Assembly (NCBI GenBank): GCA_028701635.1
Contig: JAQVQJ010000049.1
Coordinates: 1-8,600, forward strand
Reading direction: 5' to 3'
From: Clostridia bacterium
Lineage (GTDB): Bacteria > Bacillota_A > Clostridia > Christensenellales > UBA1242
DNA: 8,600 nt
This document shows positions 5,853 to 8,600 of this stretch, piece by piece; position 1 is the stretch's first letter; every line of letters begins with the position of its first letter. The notes under the pieces are model-generated. The model ran no database searches and was not told the origin of the DNA. It worked only from the letters and a program-made list of their open reading frames with translations. The position numbers and the translations under genes were made by a program.

Positions 5853-7163
5853 TTATAGAACATACTTTTTAAGGTCATATTTTTTCAAAGAATCTGTAAA
5901 AGCTTTTTGCACGAATGCTTTGTCTATTTTTACCTCTGTAATCGGTTGGTCTCCACCAGCATTGTATGACACATCTTCCAATACTTTTTCAAGAATTGAT
6001 TGTAATCTTCTTGCTCCAATATTTTCGCTTGTTTCATTTTCCATAACTGCCATTTGAGCTATTTCTTCTAGCGCATCATCACCAAATATTAAATCAATAT
6101 TATCAATTTTCAACAACTCGGCATACTGCTTTGTAATCGAAACTTTTGTATCTTTTAGTATTTTTAAATAATCATCTTTTGTTAGATTTTTTAATTCAAC
6201 TCTTATTGGAAACCTTCCTTGCAACTCAGGAATCATATCTTCAATTTTTGAAACATGAAAAGCTCCTGAAGCAATGAAAAGTATATAATCAGTTTTGATA
6301 TTTCCATATTTTGTAGCAACAGTAGAGCCTTCAATAATCGGTAAAATATCCCTTTGAACTCCTTCACGAGAAACATCTGGACCATTTTGAGTCGAGCCTT
6401 TCCCAACAATTTTGTCTATCTCATCAATAAAAATTATTCCATCTTCTTCTGCTCGTTTAATTGCCTCGGCATTTACACTATCAAAGTCAATCATTCTTTC
6501 ACATTGTTCAACTTTTAAAATTTCCTTTGCCTGCTCTATGGTAACTCGTCTTTTCTTTTTCTTTTGTGGGAAAATTCCACCAATCATACTAGTTATATTT
6601 ATTTCAGCCATTCCACCCATTAAATCCATTGGCTTTGGGGTGTCTTTAACTTCAATTTCAATATTTTCTTTATCAAATTTTCCTTCAAAATAATCGGCCG
6701 TAACCAAATTTTTTACATCTTCTGCTTTTTCATCTGGTCTTCTAGCAACCTGTCCTTTTGTTATTGCCTCAATTAAAAAATTATCGACAATCTGCACTGC
6801 TTTTTGCTCAACTTCATGTTGTTTTTCATCTTTTACCATTCTTATCGCAACTTCAACTAAATCACGAACCATACTTTCAACATCACGACCGACATAACCA
6901 ACTTCTGTGTATTTAGTTGCTTCTATTTTAACAAAAGGTGCTTTAACCAACTTCGCTAATCTTCTAGCGATTTCAGTCTTTCCAACTCCAGTTGGTCCTT
7001 TTAAAATAATATTTTTAGGAGTAATTTCTTCTTTCAACTCCTTTGATAATTTACTTCTTCTATATCTGTTTCTTAATGCTATGGCAACTGCTTTTTTAGC
7101 ATCATCTTGCCCAACAATATAATCATTTAATTCTTTTACAACTTCTCTTGGTGTTAAATCCAT
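5853..7163 (-). CDS. hslU: HslU, ATPase/unfoldase subunit of HslUV protease
   Basis: HslU is a hexameric AAA+ (Clp/Hsp100) unfoldase that feeds proteins to HslV. The 436 residues match the family length of about 440-460. Visible are the N-terminal LTPREVVKELNDYIVGQDDAK, Walker A G56-PTGVGK-T63, the pore loop GYVGRDVES (from about residue 86), the variable I-domain in the middle (roughly 105-230), Walker B IIFIDEID with D247 and E248, and the sensor-2 region ENIGARRLQSILEKVLED. The C-terminus KKYDLKKYVL fits the tail that inserts into HslV and activates it (usually ending RFIL or RYVL). AAGGAG lies 4 nt before the ATG at 7163. The gene is downstream of hslV but 136 bp away, a wide gap for this pair, and a hairpin repeat lies in between. 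Confidence 0.97.
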   Translation of the reverse strand: MDLTPREVVKELNDYIVGQDDAKKAVAIALRNRYRRSKLSKELKEEITPKNIILKGPTGVGKTEIARRLAKLVKAPFVKIEATKYTEVGYVGRDVESMVRDLVEVAIRMVKDEKQHEVEQKAVQIVDNFLIEAITKGQVARRPDEKAEDVKNLVTADYFEGKFDKENIEIEVKDTPKPMDLMGGMAEINITSMIGGIFPQKKKKRRVTIEQAKEILKVEQCERMIDFDSVNAEAIKRAEEDGIIFIDEIDKIVGKGSTQNGPDVSREGVQRDILPIIEGSTVATKYGNIKTDYILFIASGAFHVSKIEDMIPELQGRFPIRVELKNLTKDDYLKILKDTKVSITKQYAELLKIDNIDLIFGDDALEEIAQMAVMENETSENIGARRLQSILEKVLEDVSYNAGGDQPITEVKIDKAFVQKAFTDSLKKYDLKKYVL

Positions 7164-7260
7164 AAATCTCCTTTATTTTACTAACTCAAATTTTTCTGGA
7201 TAAAAGTGAATATATTTGATACTTCAACCTCTTATGTTTTTTACCATCTCTTCTTTCTGT

Positions 7261-7295
7261 GTCATTTCGACCAAACGAAGTGAGTGAGAAATCTC
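7261..7295. repeat. Dispersed-type intergenic repeat between hslV and hslU
   Basis: The 35-bp stretch begins GTCATTTCGACC and ends GAGAAATCTC on the plus strand. I recognise this pattern (GTCATTTCGACC...GAGAAATCTC) as one found many times in intergenic regions of diverse bacterial genomes. It is less AT-rich than its surroundings. On the plus strand TCATTTCG (7262-7269) can pair with CGAAGTGA (7276-7283) around a 6-nt loop, giving an 8-bp stem with one G-T wobble. It begins 4 bp beyond the hslV stop. Only one copy is in this window, so its repetitive nature rests on recollection. Confidence 0.6.
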
Positions 7296-7299
7296 TTCC

Positions 7300-7836
7300 C
7301 TATATCTCTTCTATTGTTAAATGGTCATTTGTAAATACACAGATTTTTCCAGCTATTCTTAATGCTTTTTCCGCTATTTCTCTTGCCGTTAACTCGGTAT
7401 TTTCAGTCAAAGCTTTTGCAGCGGCTAAGGCATAGTTTCCGCCAGAACCAATAGCACAAATTCCATCTGTTGGTTCAATGACATCTCCAGTTCCTGATAA
7501 AATTAAAATCTGTTCCTTATCTGCAACGATCATCATAGCTTCGAGCCTTCTCAAGACTTTGTCTCCTCGCCATAACTGTGCCAATTCAACAGCACTTCTC
7601 ATAAGATTCCCTGAAAATTTGTTTAACATTTCTTCAAATCTTTCACAAAGACTAAAAGCATCGGCAACTGAGCCAGCAAAGCCAACGACAACTTTATCGT
7701 TGTAAATTTTTCTAACTTTTACTGCGTTGTTTTTAAAAATTACGCTCTGTTGCATTGTAACCTGACCATCTCCAGCAATCGCTGTTTTGCCATCTCTCTT
7801 AACTGCACATATTGTAGTCCCTAATAATTCAACCAT
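7300..7836 (-). CDS. hslV: HslV, peptidase subunit of HslUV protease
   Basis: HslV is the proteasome-like threonine peptidase that forms the dodecameric core of HslUV in the cytoplasm. From the ATG at 7836 it has 178 residues, close to family length. The N-terminus MVELLG precedes [11 protein letters not shown], so Thr7 becomes the N-terminal nucleophile after removal of a six-residue leader, as in HslV proteins of Thermotoga or Bacillus type (the E. coli protein loses only Met). Other family motifs are [29 protein letters not shown] and [21 protein letters not shown] lies 4 nt before 7836. An in-frame ATG at 7851 would add MFGGN, but it lacks a binding site and lies at about the expected transcription start. 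It is probably first in the run that leads through hslU to alaS. Confidence 0.96.
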   Translation of the reverse strand: MVELLGTTICAVKRDGKTAIAGDGQVTMQQSVIFKNNAVKVRKIYNDKVVVGFAGSVADAFSLCERFEEMLNKFSGNLMRSAVELAQLWRGDKVLRRLEAMMIVADKEQILILSGTGDVIEPTDGICAIGSGGNYALAAAKALTENTELTAREIAEKALRIAGKICVFTNDHLTIEEI

Positions 7837-7840
7837 ATTT

Positions 7841-7845
7841 CCTCC
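7841..7845 (-). promoter_or_regulatory. hslV ribosome binding site deciding the start
   Basis: GGAGG on the minus strand lies 4 nt before the ATG at 7836. The alternative ATG at 7849-7851 lies upstream of this site and has only AT-rich sequence before it, so 7836 is the likely start and the mature Thr follows a six-residue leader. Confidence 0.8.
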
Positions 7846-7855
7846 GAACATAATT

Positions 7856-7882
7856 ATTATATTATAAAATTAAAGTTTTCAA
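7856..7882 (-). promoter_or_regulatory. Probable sigma-70-type promoter for hslV
   Basis: Reading the minus strand, TTGAAA (7877-7882) is followed by two overlapping TATAAT boxes (7861-7866 and 7856-7861). The spacer to the downstream box is 15 bp, shorter than ideal. An alternative TTGTTT (7882-7887) gives 15 bp to the upstream box. Transcription from the downstream box would begin near 7849, just ahead of the hslV ribosome binding site. The AT-rich background makes chance matches likely. Confidence 0.4.
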
Positions 7883-7902
7883 AACAAAAAAATACATTCT
7901 AT

Positions 7903-7957
7903 CTAAAATTTAGGTTTGCATAGTACTTTGCATAGTACTAAAATTTTTGCATAGTAC
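7903..7957. repeat. Three-copy degenerate tandem repeat directly after topA
   Basis: TTTGCATAGTAC occurs at 7915-7926, 7927-7938 and 7946-7957. The outer two copies are each preceded by CTAAAATTT (7903-7911 and 7938-7946), so the fuller unit is CTAAAATTT + TTTGCATAGTAC, with the middle copy shortened. The array begins immediately after the topA stop codon and ends before the hslV promoter. The outer AT blocks can also pair (AAAATTTTAG with CTAAATTTT, one bulge) around the inner copies. No protein is encoded in it. Confidence 0.75.
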
Positions 7958-8599
7958 CTATTGTTTAAAGGGATTTGTCCAAGAAGCATACTTACATTCT
8001 GGATATCCAGAACAAGCAAAATATATTTTACCCGTTTTTGTTCTTCTTGTTACAACATCTTTCCCACATTGAGGACAAGGGCCTAAAACTTTACTAACAA
8101 ATTTTGACTCTCCGCCGTTTTGACTTTGATTAGCAAGTTTCATTATGTTCTTACAATTTGGGTAAGCGCTACAACCGAGAAATTTTCCATATCTTCCTTC
8201 TCTCACTACCATTGGAGCACCGCACTTATCACAAACTATATCTGTTTTTTCAGGCTCAATTCTAATTCTTTCACCAGCTGAAGCATTTGTTAGTAAATTG
8301 GAAAAACTACTCCAAAAACTTGAAGCAACTAATTTCCAATCTTTGCCATTATCTGCTATTTCATCTAATTTTGACTCCATATCTGCAGTAAACTTAACAT
8401 TAATAACTTGTTTGAAGTTACTTGCTAAAAATTCATTAACTGCACTACCAAGTTCTGTTGGGCGTAAGTATTTCCCTTCATGAGAAACATAACTTCTTGT
8501 ATTTAAGGTTGTTATAATCATTGCATAAGTTGCTGGTCGGCCAATTCCATTTTCTTCCATTTCCTTAACCAAACTTGCTTCTGTATAACGAGTTGGTGG
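7958..8599 (-). CDS. topA: DNA topoisomerase I, C-terminal part (N-terminus beyond window)
   Basis: The frame enters from the high end of the window and gives 213 residues plus a TAG stop. It opens with PPTRYTEASLVKEMEENGIGRPATYA, the strongly conserved TopA segment of the type IA fold. The active-site Tyr lies upstream, outside the window. Two C4 zinc ribbons follow near the C-terminus: CDKCG...GCSAYPNC and CPQCG...ACSGYPEC, ending WTNPFKQ. Type IA topoisomerase I relaxes negatively supercoiled DNA through a single-strand break, and the ribbons bind single-stranded DNA. The apparent start at 8572 is a TTG (Leu) inside the conserved segment, not a real start. topA followed by hslV-hslU is a linkage familiar from Firmicutes. 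A tandem repeat begins directly after the stop. Confidence 0.96.
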   Translation of the reverse strand, partial: PPTRYTEASLVKEMEENGIGRPATYAMIITTLNTRSYVSHEGKYLRPTELGSAVNEFLASNFKQVINVKFTADMESKLDEIADNGKDWKLVASSFWSSFSNLLTNASAGERIRIEPEKTDIVCDKCGAPMVVREGRYGKFLGCSAYPNCKNIMKLANQSQNGGESKFVSKVLGPCPQCGKDVVTRRTKTGKIYFACSGYPECKYASWTNPFKQ

Positions 8600-8600
8600 T

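Noticed and set aside
7903..7957. CRISPR-like array
   Set aside because: The repeats are only 12 bp, the copies are contiguous or nearly so without spacers of even length, and no cas genes are nearby.
1..8600. Recoded TGA, because no TGA stop is used among nine visible stops
   Set aside because: Trp is encoded by TGG in thioredoxin and AlaS active regions, and no frame needs TGA read as an amino acid. Avoidance of TGA stops fits the low G+C and small sample.
1..8600. Defence island, prophage or novel multi-gene system
   Set aside because: All ten genes are collinear housekeeping or widespread families with uniform composition; there are no integrases, transposases, toxins, nucleases of defence type or boundary repeats.

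Overview
This is a compact, AT-rich stretch (roughly 30% G+C by eye) of a bacterial chromosome. All ten genes lie on the minus strand, so transcription runs from high to low coordinates. The order from 8600 down to 1 is: topA 3' part, hslV, hslU, a small RseC/MucC-like membrane protein, trxA, two paralogous membrane zinc metallopeptidases (YugP/Zn_peptidase_2 type), a short alaS, an nrnA-like DHH/DHHA1 phosphoesterase, and truB 5' part.

Organism. The topA-hslV-hslU and nrnA-truB linkages, YugP-type peptidases, strong AAGGAG-type ribosome binding sites and AT-rich codon use suggest a Firmicutes/Clostridia-like or similar gut-type low-GC lineage. A 590-residue AlaS without the C-terminal domain is, as I recall it, common in Patescibacteria (CPR) and some reduced or uncultured lineages, so the exact phylum stays open. 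The code looks standard: Trp is written TGG, and the nine visible stop codons are six TAA and three TAG, with no TGA.

Layout. 7958-8599 is the zinc-ribbon end of topoisomerase I. The 106-bp gap after it holds a three-copy tandem repeat and a likely promoter for hslV. hslV and hslU encode the two-component HslUV protease, but a 136-bp gap carrying a hairpin-forming repeat of a type I recognise as dispersed in many genomes separates them. From hslU to alaS the genes are close (gaps of about 18-48 bp), suggesting one operon of protein quality control and redox functions (HslU, RseC-like, thioredoxin, two membrane peptidases) ending in alanyl-tRNA synthetase. An intrinsic terminator begins inside the alaS stop codon. 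nrnA and truB form the next unit: the truB ribosome binding site overlaps the nrnA stop, suggesting coupled translation of an RNA-turnover enzyme and a tRNA-modifying enzyme.

There is no prophage, insertion sequence, CRISPR array, tRNA or rRNA, and no sign of an undescribed multi-gene system. The points worth a second look are the short AlaS, an RseC-like protein without its cysteine cluster, the tandem YugP paralogues, an insertion in TruB and the small intergenic repeats.
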